Assembly (NCBI GenBank): GCA_900770835.1
Contig: CAAGLQ010000272.1
Coordinates: forward strand, 1 to 64,000
Reading direction: 5' to 3'
DNA length: 64,000 bases
From: an uncultured Parabacteroides sp.
GTDB taxonomy: Bacteria; Bacteroidota; Bacteroidia; Bacteroidales; Tannerellaceae
The notes under the pieces were generated by a model, which worked only from the letters and a program-made list of their open reading frames with translations, ran no database searches and was not told the origin of the DNA. The translations under genes and the position numbers were made by a program. Every line of letters begins with the position of its first letter. Position 1 is the stretch's first letter. This document shows, piece after piece, positions 36,939-45,917 of the stretch.

Positions 36939-37907
36939 CTATGGTTTCATCTTACCCACGTCTATCCCCAACTCAACAAAATCGCCCAGCATGTCGGAAA
37001 ACACATAGTCCAGTCCAAGGAAAGAGGTCGTAGCCCAAAGCCCAAGGCCATAGAAATATCGATAACCTAAATTCACCTGTTCAGGAGGCAATTTGACATC
37101 AGATCGTTTATGGGATAAAAAGCCAACCGCATCCGGGACGTTCTGCAACACAGTCGGAAGATTAGCGAAGTAATCATCTAACGCCAGATAACAAGAAATG
37201 TCTTTCCCTTGATTCGCATTGGAAGTCGCTAGCACAGGAATATGCCATTTCTCAGACAGCTCTTTGAGCTTAGGAATCACGACCGCCAGATCATCGCCGT
37301 CCACACGTTCTTTTTTTTCCCTAATGTTTTCAACTCCATCGATGACTAATGCCTTTATGCGATGCTGCTCAACCCAGCTTTCAACCTGTCGCCAGATGTC
37401 ATCCATGAGTATAGCCATATCGCCCTTATTAGGTTTGAGCAGGCAGATACTGTTGCGTCTGAGTTGGTCCAAGCCCCGTAAATAGGCAGCCTGCGGATGT
37501 TTGTTACCCGCCCCATTCTTCTGAAGAAATGCCGTACAATTTAGAGCCATCCGATCAGAAAACGACTCTTGAGTCAAATGAAACGAGACAAAACCCACCG
37601 TTATATCTTGAAACAGGGTCAAACCCGTTAACCAATTTGTGGCCAATGGAGAAGAGCTAATCTCGGAATCCGTTGCTACCACGAGCATACCTCCCTTCGT
37701 CCAAAAATTGAATAACCGATCCAAGAAGGGATAACCCGTTTCCATTCCACCCGCAGGTAACTCTACAGGCTTATTCTGGTACTCCTTCGCCATTGGACCA
37801 TACACAACCTCTTTGATCGAATGCGGATCTTTCCGATCCGGTCGATCCCACCCATAGTCCGGTGAATAATCAGGATATTTTCTATAGTTAATAGGTTTCA
37901 ATGCCAT
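36939..37907 (-). CDS. DnaB-like RecA-fold protein lacking Walker A
   Basis: 322 residues. From about residue 55 it follows the DnaB C-terminal domain: METGYPFLDRLFNFWTKGG in the place of IPTGFHDLDKITSGW, then LVVATDSEISSSPLATNWL where DnaB has the GKT loop, VGFVSFHLTQESFSDRMA for LFSLEMSNVQLVNRL, KALVIDGVENI for the Walker B strand, and PVLATSNANQG for IALSQLNRG. Gly-Lys-Thr is absent, so ATP hydrolysis is unlikely. There is no N-terminal primase-binding domain. Its place 50 bases upstream of dnaB suggests cotranscription and perhaps a role as regulator, loader or inert subunit. A similar fold in phage or transposon replication proteins cannot be excluded. Confidence 0.75.
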   Translation of the reverse strand: MALKPINYRKYPDYSPDYGWDRPDRKDPHSIKEVVYGPMAKEYQNKPVELPAGGMETGYPFLDRLFNFWTKGGMLVVATDSEISSSPLATNWLTGLTLFQDITVGFVSFHLTQESFSDRMALNCTAFLQKNGAGNKHPQAAYLRGLDQLRRNSICLLKPNKGDMAILMDDIWRQVESWVEQHRIKALVIDGVENIREKKERVDGDDLAVVIPKLKELSEKWHIPVLATSNANQGKDISCYLALDDYFANLPTVLQNVPDAVGFLSHKRSDVKLPPEQVNLGYRYFYGLGLWATTSFLGLDYVFSDMLGDFVELGIDVGKMKP

Positions 37908-37942
37908 CCAAAATTAATTTCTACAAAATGAATACTCAAATT

Positions 37943-37950
37943 CAAAGCTA
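37943..37950 (-). promoter_or_regulatory. -7 promoter box of the DnaB-like/dnaB pair
   Basis: Minus-strand TAGCTTTG, 36 bases before the ATG at 37907. The gap between the pair has no such box, which supports one transcript. Confidence 0.45.
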
Positions 37951-38124
37951 AATAACGACCTAACTATCTCCAACTAAGCGAAATACCCTCTGGTAGTTGT
38001 ACACATAAAAAAGGTCTGATAATACCTGACAAAATAAGTCAAAACGCCGCATATCCACAAGGGAACAGATAATCCCTTTCGACCCACGAGCCACAATGCC
38101 AAAAACGAACAATACCAATTGCAG

Positions 38125-38592
38125 CTACTCCTTTTTGGAATACAAATTGTCTCGCAATGTATCGACAAAGGATTTCATAGAGTTCGTGAACTGCTCCTCA
38201 ATCTTAGATCGCATAATTTTCATACTCACATCCGCCACCATACGTTTCAATTCTTCTGCTTGAGTTTCGATGATAGCGTCCAATTGATCTTTCAATAGCT
38301 TTTCTACCTCCGAACGGATCAATTTTCTAGCGATGTCAGAGATGAGAGATTGATAATTGGGATTCTCTTTGATCGTCTTGTACAGGGATTCATCGACCCA
38401 ACGCTGAAGCTCACTATTGACCGAGCGGTTTAGTTGTTCTCTGATAGGCTGACTATTATTTCCCTTCAGTTCTTCCACGATATGTTTACGTACATACTCA
38501 TTCCAAACTGAGCGTTTGATCTCCAATTCAAAAGACTGGTCCTGACCAATCACTCTTTCCAAACCTTCCAATGTATTAATCTGTATATCCAT
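38125..38592 (-). CDS. Small helical hypothetical protein A
   Basis: 155 residues, charged and helical, with no signal or membrane segment. Begins MDIQINTLEGLERVIGQD and ends in a long amphipathic helix. Its first 25 residues follow the same pattern as the start of the 126-aa protein encoded just upstream (MKVQLNTVMDVERFVGDD), so the two are probably distant tandem paralogues. The ten-base gap implies cotranscription. It stands upstream of the DnaB-like gene, whose promoter lies about 180 bases on. Unrecognised family; function unknown. Confidence 0.7.
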   Translation of the reverse strand: MDIQINTLEGLERVIGQDQSFELEIKRSVWNEYVRKHIVEELKGNNSQPIREQLNRSVNSELQRWVDESLYKTIKENPNYQSLISDIARKLIRSEVEKLLKDQLDAIIETQAEELKRMVADVSMKIMRSKIEEQFTNSMKSFVDTLRDNLYSKKE

Positions 38593-38602
38593 AACTGATT
38601 GA

Positions 38603-38983
38603 TTATTTTACTCCATTCAACAAATTATTCAACAAACGACTGATTGTCTGACGCAATCGAAAATCGTCTAAGCTAAAAGAGGAACGTACGCAATTATTGA
38701 CTGTCTCACGAACGAAATCCTTATCCTCCAACAAAGCGTTCACATCCGTTTCAATCGCATGGCAAAAGGCTTCTTGGATAATATCCTTTGTGATAAATTT
38801 GCCCGATTGAAAGTTGTCTGTCCATTCTTGTTTGATTGCATTGACCTCCTTGCAATTTTCAATCGGTTTGATATAGGAACTCTCAAACCCACGAGCGACC
38901 GCCTGCTTGATGGATGCGATAAGTAATGGGTCATCACCCACAAACCGTTCGACATCCATTACTGTATTCAGTTGTACTTTCAT
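38603..38983 (-). CDS. Small helical hypothetical protein B
   Basis: 126 residues from MKVQLNTVMDVERFV; the frame runs to 39019, but the -7 box at 39007-39014 lies inside the extension, so the shorter start is right. Helical, with C-terminal LRQTISRLLNNLL. The N-terminus resembles protein A (both have xLNTxxxxERxxGxD). Probably the first gene of a two-gene unit. Function unknown. Confidence 0.65.
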   Translation of the reverse strand: MKVQLNTVMDVERFVGDDPLLIASIKQAVARGFESSYIKPIENCKEVNAIKQEWTDNFQSGKFITKDIIQEAFCHAIETDVNALLEDKDFVRETVNNCVRSSFSLDDFRLRQTISRLLNNLLNGVK

Positions 38984-39006
38984 ACTTGTTGTATTAAATT
39001 TTGAGT

Positions 39007-39014
39007 CAAAATTA
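39007..39014 (-). promoter_or_regulatory. -7 promoter box for small proteins B and A
   Basis: Minus-strand TAATTTTG, 24 bases before the ATG at 38983; decides the start of protein B. Confidence 0.45.
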
Positions 39015-39404
39015 GACACCTATTACTCAAGCTCAATCACAAGACCCACAAAAAGTGGTGATCTTTCACATATGAAAACAAAGCTCTAAAGAAATCAAAT
39101 TTTGATTAACCCCATTCAGACAAAATCAAGTCGCCCAACCCAAAATGGCATTAAAGAAACCTTGTAAAATAATATGAACCACACCATAATAAGGTAAATA
39201 ACCCAATTCGAAGATGAATCAACTATCTATTAAAAAGAGAAACTGTCTCGTAATTGAGTTTTATGGCTCAGCCTTTATTTGTATATTTATGAGAGAACAA
39301 GAAAAACAGGTGATAGACTTTGGTAGAGTTTCAAATTATTCGGTTCTTGGGTGTCAAAATTCGGCAAAGATGCGGCAATATGCAAAAATTGGGTGTGTTA
39401 CACC

Positions 39405-39760
39405 ATTTATAGCATTTTGCCATCTTTAAACATATTATCTTTATATTGAAGCATAATGTGAAGAAGGCAAAGTCTATTGAGACCTTGTCTTTGCCGGAGT
39501 GCTGGAAACGGCGATATACTATGTTGAACATCATCTGCTGGAATATGGCATCCGGCTCGATGCATCATCTTCGCCTGCACTGAATCCATTCATATGAATT
39601 AAGCAAACACGGCAATTTATCGTTCAACCAATGGTAGAACTCAATAATCCACTGATCTCGCATTGATTTATAGCATAGGCAGCCTTTGCAGTTCACCGCA
39701 CGGTATTCGAGCTCTCGATTCGATACTTTTCAGTTGTTTTGGAGTGGCGTAGCCGACGCA
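39405..39760 (-). pseudogene. IS1182-type transposase relic
   Basis: Two minus-strand frames carry pieces of one transposase. The upstream piece (about 39620-39715) reads ELEYRAVNCKGCLCYKS, the Cys-rich region of IS1182-group transposases, with residues missing between the two Cys. The downstream piece (about 39409-39570) reads CIEPDAIFQQMMFN then YRRFQHSGKDKVSIDFAFF and FNIKIICLKMAK, the conserved C-terminal block. A frameshift and deletions separate them; the N-terminal half and DDE residues are missing. Terminal repeats were not found. It abuts the intron fragment on its upstream side. Confidence 0.65.
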
Positions 39761-39766
39761 GGGCAA

Positions 39767-40016
39767 AACTTTCCATCTTAAACCATCCCTTTTACACCAA
39801 CCGTTCCGAATAGCTATGGGACTTTGATTCGTTAGGCAATCTCATCCACGGTTATATGCCTTATATGAAGTTTCTGTTCGTTGGGTCAGATGTTTGCCGC
39901 CGGCTTCCTTCAGATTCCACCTCGCAATGGACACCCTTGCTCTTGGCTATAGTCTTCCCGCTATTAGGGTGGCTTAGGGACTTGCACCCGTTAGACAATG
40001 CTCATGCCGAGCGTAC
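39767..40016 (-). mobile_element. Group II (IIC-like) intron, 5' fragment
   Basis: Read on the minus strand, this starts GTACGCTCGGCATGAGC and contains GGGTGCAAGTCCC, the conserved 5' domain I features of bacterial class C group II introns. It is about 97 percent identical over ~230 bases to the 5' end of the intron at 51350-51975 and breaks off near 39767, where the IS1182 relic begins. No reverse transcriptase remains. The 5' end lies directly after a terminator hairpin, the usual target of IIC introns. The plus-strand open frame here (39856-40062) is an artefact of the RNA sequence. Confidence 0.75.
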
Positions 40017-40022
40017 CAAGAA

Positions 40023-40053
40023 AAAGCCCCGGCTTGTTAAAGTCGAGGCTTTA
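40023..40053 (-). terminator. Terminator downstream of the signalling operon
   Basis: AAAGCCTCGACTT / AAGCCGGGGCTTT stem with G-U pairs, followed on the minus strand by TTTTTC and, seven bases from the stem, the intron 5' end. Confidence 0.65.
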
Positions 40054-40228
40054 TTCTTATAGCATGGTTTACAAAAAGAGGCTGAGCCTATTTTACTCAC
40101 CATCATAATTTTCTATCGAATTATTCTATCGAAGTCAATCACATAATTGCTTATATAATTTTGATCCTTTATAAACTAATTAATATGTAAAAGAACTTAG
40201 GTAGCACTGAGTATAATTAACCGGATTT

Positions 40229-42316
40229 TTATTCATCCATCGCAAAAATTTTATCTGAATATTTACTCCATTTTTCTGCATGTTTGTATTTATCAAGAGC
40301 CGATTTAGGAACTAATATCCTAGACAAGTTATTAGCTGAGTCAAATTCACTGCTAGTCATTAAAATAGGGGGTGTCGTAGATTCACAATAAATTGTTTCA
40401 ACGCTCCAACGATTCGCAAATGTCCAACGATATATTTTTTTTATTGTTTTTGGTATATATATTTTGGATAAATGATTAGGTATATCTGCTAATATTTGGG
40501 CATTTGATGGAATGTCAAAATTAGTCATATTAACATCATTAGACGCAGCAATTAATATTCCATTATAGACAACTGAACAATGATCTTTTGACGCATACTT
40601 TCCATAAAATCTATCGCATAATATAAGCTGCAGAATAGCGTCTATACTTATGGAAACAAGACTTTGTGGTAATGTTAATGATTTTATTCTACACTGAGGT
40701 AAGTTGTCAATCACCTTTACTCCTTCAGGAATAAAAATATCTTTTAACTTAGGAGAATTTTTACTATTTGCTAAATCATATCCTTTAAAACCATATGCAA
40801 TAGCTTTAAGAGTATCATCTTTTATTAAGAGTTGATGATCTTGTGATGCGTATTTACCATAAAATTTTTCTAACTGATCAAAGTTAAAAAAATTTGAATA
40901 AATATTTTTTGTACTATTGGGAATATGAATAGAAGATAATCGTTGTAATCTCCAATCATAAAGGCACCCTACGGTTTCAATCGGTCCATCAAATATTGCT
41001 TTTCCTTGTCCATCCTTATACTCATTATTGATTAATCTTAATGGTGTAGGATTATTTTCTACTAATTTATAGATAAGATCCATTTTTTGATGATTTGTAG
41101 ATGTATAATAAAGAGTTCGATTTTCAATATCGTTTTTCTCAATATCAACTTTATTTTCATCTTGAGAAATCATACCCATATTGGTCTCTTCTATGGTGAA
41201 AGAATCAATCTGTTGAGTAGGTATTGTATCTTGCAACGTTGGAGAGTTCTCTCCTTTGCTATCTCCAAAATTGCCCTTGAAAAACAACAAGGCACAGGCA
41301 ACAATAACGCATAGTACCGCCACGGATGGCAAATACAGGCTCCTTTTCTCCTTAGATTTCTGAGCTATTAGCTCTGGATTTGTTAGCTCTTCACTCTTGA
41401 GTGTAATCTTCTTATCTTGTTCGTCTAATTCATCGAAGTTTGTCTCTTCGTCGCAGTGTTTTTCTTCCTCAACAACATTCGGGAGAGCCTCCATAAATTC
41501 CTCCACCGTCTGAAAACGATCCTTTCGCTTGAGATTCATGGCCTTTTTGATTGGCGCTATAAAACTGGCAGGCAACAACTGAAAGTCAATCTCCTTCTCC
41601 GCCCTGATGATAGACTCAACAGGAGTTACGCCCGTTAAAAGCTTGTATAGTGTGGCAGCCAATGCGTAGATGTCCGTCTCCGGCGAGAACTCGCTTACAC
41701 CTCCTGCCTGGTATTGCTCAATCGAAGCATAGCCTTTGCTCTTTCCAACCGGCGTGGTGGAAGTCTCCTCCCCTTGCTCATCATACTGTTTGGCTAGGCC
41801 AAAATCAGCCAGAAGAACCAGGCCCTTGGAGTTCGATAGGATATTTGCCGGCTTGATATCGTAATGGCACACATGCTCGTTGTGGATAAAACCCACCGCT
41901 TCGGCCACTTGCCGGATAATTGCCAGTGCCTCGGTCTGTGGCAACACTCCTCGTTCCTTAATAATCTTGTTAAGAGAGGGGCCATCAGCATATTCCATAA
42001 CGTAGTAACACGTATTATTCTCCTCAAAGATATCAATCACGCGTACAATATGCACATGAGCGAAACGGGCGAGTGTCATAGCCTCCTTCTTGAATTTTTC
42101 CCGGTAACGCAGGATCATTTCTCGACTCCCGCGGGTACCCATCGTCACCTCTGCGCTCTGATCGGAACGCTCGCAATAGTCTTTCATAAAAAATTCTTTG
42201 ATAGCCACCTTCCGGTCCAATAACACTTGCGTGGCCAAATAGGTAATGCCGTATCCACCTTGCCCCAGCACAGAGATGATTTTGTACTTATTATTTTGTA
42301 AAAATATTGGTATCAT
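40229..42316 (-). CDS. Transmembrane Ser/Thr protein kinase with BspA-like repeat domain
   Basis: 695 residues. Kinase domain 10-275: glycine loop LGQGGYGITYLA, Lys40 in VAIKEF, catalytic loop HYDIKPANIL (H151, D153; Tyr replaces the usual Arg), DFG at 171-173 and an ASIEQ in place of APE. A single membrane span is near 322-343. The outer part (about 400-695) has BspA/LRR_5-type repeats (SIHIPNSTKNIY, KDIFIPEGVKVID, KIYIPKTIKKIYR) and a final RILVPKSALDKYKHAEKWS that is typical of BspA ends. This C-terminal half is markedly AT-rich compared with the kinase half. The first ~310 residues are very like those of the next kinase, so one is a duplicate with a different sensor. Last gene of the operon; the sensor probably faces the periplasm. 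Confidence 0.9.
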   Translation of the reverse strand: MIPIFLQNNKYKIISVLGQGGYGITYLATQVLLDRKVAIKEFFMKDYCERSDQSAEVTMGTRGSREMILRYREKFKKEAMTLARFAHVHIVRVIDIFEENNTCYYVMEYADGPSLNKIIKERGVLPQTEALAIIRQVAEAVGFIHNEHVCHYDIKPANILSNSKGLVLLADFGLAKQYDEQGEETSTTPVGKSKGYASIEQYQAGGVSEFSPETDIYALAATLYKLLTGVTPVESIIRAEKEIDFQLLPASFIAPIKKAMNLKRKDRFQTVEEFMEALPNVVEEEKHCDEETNFDELDEQDKKITLKSEELTNPELIAQKSKEKRSLYLPSVAVLCVIVACALLFFKGNFGDSKGENSPTLQDTIPTQQIDSFTIEETNMGMISQDENKVDIEKNDIENRTLYYTSTNHQKMDLIYKLVENNPTPLRLINNEYKDGQGKAIFDGPIETVGCLYDWRLQRLSSIHIPNSTKNIYSNFFNFDQLEKFYGKYASQDHQLLIKDDTLKAIAYGFKGYDLANSKNSPKLKDIFIPEGVKVIDNLPQCRIKSLTLPQSLVSISIDAILQLILCDRFYGKYASKDHCSVVYNGILIAASNDVNMTNFDIPSNAQILADIPNHLSKIYIPKTIKKIYRWTFANRWSVETIYCESTTPPILMTSSEFDSANNLSRILVPKSALDKYKHAEKWSKYSDKIFAMDE

Positions 42317-42344
42317 GTTATTTAATAGATGTTAGAATAGTATT

Positions 42345-44315
42345 CTAAAGTCGTTGTCCCTGTTTATTGATGTAAAAATCCTCATGTCCCTGACGAACCC
42401 GTGCCTTCCCGTTTTCATACACAAGTGCCCAATCGTACAGAAACGGAATCACCGTTTGTTCGTTTCGGTCGATAAATCCCCATTTACCATTTAACTGAGC
42501 CCCGATTAGTCCCTCGGAGTAAGGCTGTAGTGTTTTATACTTAAAGGGAATTACCACGTTTCCTTTAGGGTCAATCATGCCATACAAGCCGTTCTGGATT
42601 ACTTGGGCCAACCCGTCATGGAAGCCGTACGCCGCGTCATACTGAAATGTGGTTATGGATTGGCCACCTTTCGTCACATAGCCCCATTTTCCATTCATGC
42701 AGACGGCCATAATATCATTCTCATAACCTTCTATAGCTTCGTATAGATACGGGACTATAACATTTCCCTCGTAATCATAGATAGCCGTCTTCCCGTTCAA
42801 GACCGCCACTACATAACCATGTTCATAGTTAGACAGTTCCTCATACTCCTCCAACGGAACAACCTCCTGGCCTTGCTTATTCACAAAGGTTCTCTTATTT
42901 CCAATGCTAACTGCTCCTAATCCATTATAAAAAGCAAATGCGTCATCATATTTACATGGAATTACCTCATCTCCCTGTCTATTGATATAGCCCTGCTTTT
43001 CATCCTGCGATACCACCACAGCCCGGTCGTTTACAAAGCCCCAGACACGCTTATATTTTTTCTTCGCTTGCTCTAAAGGGGAGAGATTTAGCGTCTCACT
43101 CTCGATATTGACCATCAGCTGCTCCATTTCTGGTTTCTCCGTATTTGAGCTGTTTGTGTTCGTAACCGCCGCAACAGCAGAATTCAAAAACAACATAGTA
43201 TCCGTATCATCAGAGACTACCATCTCCGTTGAATCAACACCCGTTAGTTTCGTTGGAGTAGGCTTCGGACGAAGGCCGAGCCAGATCCCCACTGTAACAA
43301 CGATAGCACTCAATACTGCTACTCCTACAGCATACCTATGTGGTGTATCGACCTGTTTAGACACGCCTTTCTCCAGTTTTTCCGCCCCGTCTCCTCCTGG
43401 TGTGACTATTACCTCCTTCCGGTCAAAGTCCTCAGGAGTCGTCTCATCATCATCCGATCCTATTTTTACCTCCCTCTCCGGGAGTGCGTCCAAAAAGTCC
43501 GCCACTGAGTGATAACGCTCCTTACGGCGGAGACTCAGGGCCTTGCACAGCGGCGCGATCAGGTCGGCGGGCAATAGCAAGAAGTCTATCTCTTCCTCTG
43601 TCCGCCTCAGCGATTCCACAGGGGTCACACCTGTTAACAGCTTGTAGAGTGTGGCGGCTAATGCGTAGATGTCCGTCTCCGGCGAGAATTCAGTGACACC
43701 GCCAGCCTGGTATTGTTCAATCGGAGCGTAGCCTTTACTTTTACCGACCGGCGTGGTGGAGGTCTCCTCGCCTTGTTCATCGTATTGCTTAGCCAGACCG
43801 AAGTCCGCCAACAAAACAGCACCCTCAGCGTTGGTCAGGATATTCCCTGGTTTGATGTCGTAATGGCAAACATGATATTGGTGTATATAACTAACTGCGT
43901 TGGCCACCTGTCGGATCACCGAGAGAGCCTCTGCAAATGAGAGTAAACCCTTCGAATGAAGGATCTGGCTCAAAGAGGGACCGTCAGCATATTCCATGAC
44001 GTAGTAAGAGGTATTATTCTCCTCAAACACATCCATCACGCTGACAATATTCGGATGCTTGAACTTGGCAAGAGTCAGAGCCTCCTTCTTGAACTTCTCC
44101 CGGTAGCGGAGTACCAGCTCTCGGCTTCCGTAGGTACCCATCGTTACATCGGCACTCTCCTCGGACCGCTCACAATATTCTTTCATAAAAAATTCCTTGA
44201 TGGCCACCTTCCGGTCGAGATTCGCTTGTGTGGCGAGATAGGTAATTCCATACCCACCTTGCCCCAACGTAGCGATTATTAGGTATTTTTTATTTTGTAA
44301 TGATGTTGGTTTCAT
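42345..44315 (-). CDS. Transmembrane Ser/Thr protein kinase with WG repeats
   Basis: 656 residues. Kinase domain nearly matches the neighbouring kinase: LGQGGYGITYLA, VAIKEF (Lys40), HYDIKPGNIL (H151, D153), LLADFGLAKQYDEQGEE, APIEQYQAGG, and the TDIYALAATLYKLLTGVTPVES block. A span is near 328-350 (VGVAVLSAIVVTVGIWLGL). From about 430 to the end come six to eight WG repeats of the form xxGKWGYIDxxGxxVIPxxYD, which bind unknown ligands or peptides in envelope proteins. The kinase would phosphorylate cytoplasmic partners, presumably FHA proteins of the same operon, in response to an outer signal. The PP2C gene ends 20 bases upstream. Confidence 0.92.
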   Translation of the reverse strand: MKPTSLQNKKYLIIATLGQGGYGITYLATQANLDRKVAIKEFFMKEYCERSEESADVTMGTYGSRELVLRYREKFKKEALTLAKFKHPNIVSVMDVFEENNTSYYVMEYADGPSLSQILHSKGLLSFAEALSVIRQVANAVSYIHQYHVCHYDIKPGNILTNAEGAVLLADFGLAKQYDEQGEETSTTPVGKSKGYAPIEQYQAGGVTEFSPETDIYALAATLYKLLTGVTPVESLRRTEEEIDFLLLPADLIAPLCKALSLRRKERYHSVADFLDALPEREVKIGSDDDETTPEDFDRKEVIVTPGGDGAEKLEKGVSKQVDTPHRYAVGVAVLSAIVVTVGIWLGLRPKPTPTKLTGVDSTEMVVSDDTDTMLFLNSAVAAVTNTNSSNTEKPEMEQLMVNIESETLNLSPLEQAKKKYKRVWGFVNDRAVVVSQDEKQGYINRQGDEVIPCKYDDAFAFYNGLGAVSIGNKRTFVNKQGQEVVPLEEYEELSNYEHGYVVAVLNGKTAIYDYEGNVIVPYLYEAIEGYENDIMAVCMNGKWGYVTKGGQSITTFQYDAAYGFHDGLAQVIQNGLYGMIDPKGNVVIPFKYKTLQPYSEGLIGAQLNGKWGFIDRNEQTVIPFLYDWALVYENGKARVRQGHEDFYINKQGQRL

Positions 44316-44335
44316 GTATATAAATGTATGTTAGG

Positions 44336-45229
44336 TTAAAACAATAAATAGACAAGCAGACTGACAAGAAAGGCCATTAGAAACATAACCCAACGCAGAA
44401 GATGTTCTTTCTGTTGCATACATACCTCACGGGCAACCGGTTCGCTTAGGATCGGCATGATTTCAGGTACATTTTCCTGTCTCTCGACCGCACGAATTCG
44501 GATAATCCAAGCCGAATGATTGTCTCTATTCCCTTCCGTGACCTTGCGCAAAACGCGGGTGAGTCTCTTATCATTGCCAGCTGTAACGGAGAAGATGCGA
44601 ACTAGCTCCTCATCCTCCATCTGTTCTAACATGCCGTCGGAACACAGATAGATGATGTCTCCTTTCCGAAGGTCAGTTAATTGCCGGATTTCCGGGTTGT
44701 GACGGACTCCTAAATTAGGCTGCATCACCCGGGTGACGATGTTTTTCTGCGGATGCATTCTCATCTCCTCCTTAGTAATCTCTCCTATATCATAAAGACT
44801 TTGTACGAGTGAATGGTCCTTGCTTTTATAAAGAATTTTACGTTCGCTCGGTCGAATATGATAGACACGACTGTCACCCATATGAGCGACAAGACATCCC
44901 TCATTATTGAAGCGCACATAACAGAAGGTGGTACCCATCTTACGAGCCTCACCATTGTCAACAGCATCCAAACGGTCATAGGCTTCATTCAATTTTTGAT
45001 CAAAATCCTCAATTGAAAAATTTGTCGCTTTATCGTCCGGATGGCCAAGCGCATCTGCCACAACCCGACTCGCCTTATCACCATCGGTATGTCCACCCAT
45101 ACCGTCGCATAGTACAAATACAAAATCTTGCTCCGAGGCTGTTTCTGGGGGCGGAAAAAGCGCATCTTCCTGATTGGGTCGATTACCTAATTCATAGATG
45201 CTAATTGGGGGATAGATCGTGATAATCAT
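44336..45229 (-). CDS. PP2C-type Ser/Thr protein phosphatase, tail-anchored
   Basis: 297 residues from MIITIYPPISIYE; the longer start at 45238 would use TTG and is less likely. PP2C motifs with metal-binding Asp: NRPNQEDA, VLCDGMGGHTDGDKAS, LVAHMGDSRVY, KDHSLVQSLYD and YLCSDGMLEQMEDEEL. The last 20 residues (LLRWVMFLMAFLVSLLVYLLF) form a tail anchor, so the catalytic domain is cytoplasmic. It would reverse phosphorylation by the two kinases encoded downstream. The ARG- and Lys-rich region before the anchor is short. Confidence 0.93.
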   Translation of the reverse strand: MIITIYPPISIYELGNRPNQEDALFPPPETASEQDFVFVLCDGMGGHTDGDKASRVVADALGHPDDKATNFSIEDFDQKLNEAYDRLDAVDNGEARKMGTTFCYVRFNNEGCLVAHMGDSRVYHIRPSERKILYKSKDHSLVQSLYDIGEITKEEMRMHPQKNIVTRVMQPNLGVRHNPEIRQLTDLRKGDIIYLCSDGMLEQMEDEELVRIFSVTAGNDKRLTRVLRKVTEGNRDNHSAWIIRIRAVERQENVPEIMPILSEPVAREVCMQQKEHLLRWVMFLMAFLVSLLVYLLF

Positions 45230-45246
45230 CTTGTTCAATTTTGGAA

Positions 45247-45912
45247 TTAATTCGTATCGTCAGATTCGTCGCCGATAAATTTAATAATCGTATAGGCCAT
45301 CTGAATAGTCTCTCCGCCCAAAAGAATGACACGATCACCCTTCTCGATACGCTTACCGCTTACCAAAGTCTTGTTTATGTTCTTGGCATTCATTAAAACA
45401 TGCCTGTAGCTGCCATCGTTGAGACGCACTACTTCTATCTGGATGTGGACACGACTCGCCTTTCTGTCATCTGTTTCTATCTGGATGGAAGCATTTGAAG
45501 AGTCCGCTTTGCGGCCGATGGTGTTAGTACCCAATTTCAGCTGAAAAACCCTGACTGGCTCGTATTGCATAATTTTTCCTATCTCCACCAATCCCAAATA
45601 GGGCAGGCGGGTAATACCGTCTTCATGTTCTTCTTTTGGGGAATTTGCTCCGTCTCCCAGGATTACGCTCTCCTTGCATTTGGGGCAGACAATTACTCCC
45701 CCAGGTTTAAAGGAGTAAAGAGGCAGGGTGATGTTGCTATCACAGTGCGGACATTTTAAGAGCCTGACGGGGATATAATCTTGAAACCCCCGAGCCTTTC
45801 CACATTTGGGGCAGGTAATTATTTTTTTCTCTCGCTCGACTCCTTGTTTTAAACCGAGGAGCGTCCGGCACTCTGGATCCGGACACATGATAATGATTTT
45901 CTGTTCGTCCAT
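45247..45912 (-). CDS. Zinc-ribbon and FHA domain protein
   Basis: 221 residues from MDEQKIIIMCPDPEC. Four Cys pairs in the first ~85 residues (CPDPEC, CPKCGKA, CPHCDS, CPKCKES) form one or two zinc ribbons. The FHA domain follows at about 115-215: QLKLGTNTIGRKADSS, KASRVHIQIEVV and IEKGDRVILLGGETIQM; the GRK and SRxH elements bind phosphothreonine. It is probably a cytoplasmic reader of kinase output. The caspase gene ends five bases upstream and PP2C follows after 17 bases. Confidence 0.9.
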   Translation of the reverse strand: MDEQKIIIMCPDPECRTLLGLKQGVEREKKIITCPKCGKARGFQDYIPVRLLKCPHCDSNITLPLYSFKPGGVIVCPKCKESVILGDGANSPKEEHEDGITRLPYLGLVEIGKIMQYEPVRVFQLKLGTNTIGRKADSSNASIQIETDDRKASRVHIQIEVVRLNDGSYRHVLMNAKNINKTLVSGKRIEKGDRVILLGGETIQMAYTIIKFIGDESDDTN

Positions 45913-45917
45913 GATAA

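Larger units (their letters stand above)
39015..40228. other. Relic-filled intergenic region, 1.2 kb
   Basis: Contains the IS1182 relic and the intron fragment; 39015-39400 and 40060-40228 show nothing definite. This is the left edge of the signalling operon. Confidence 0.6.

Noticed and set aside
42345..44315. The kinases being inactive because HRD reads HYD
   Set aside because: Catalytic Asp, VAIK Lys and DFG are all present; the Arg change alone occurs in active bacterial kinases, so I record it only as a variant.
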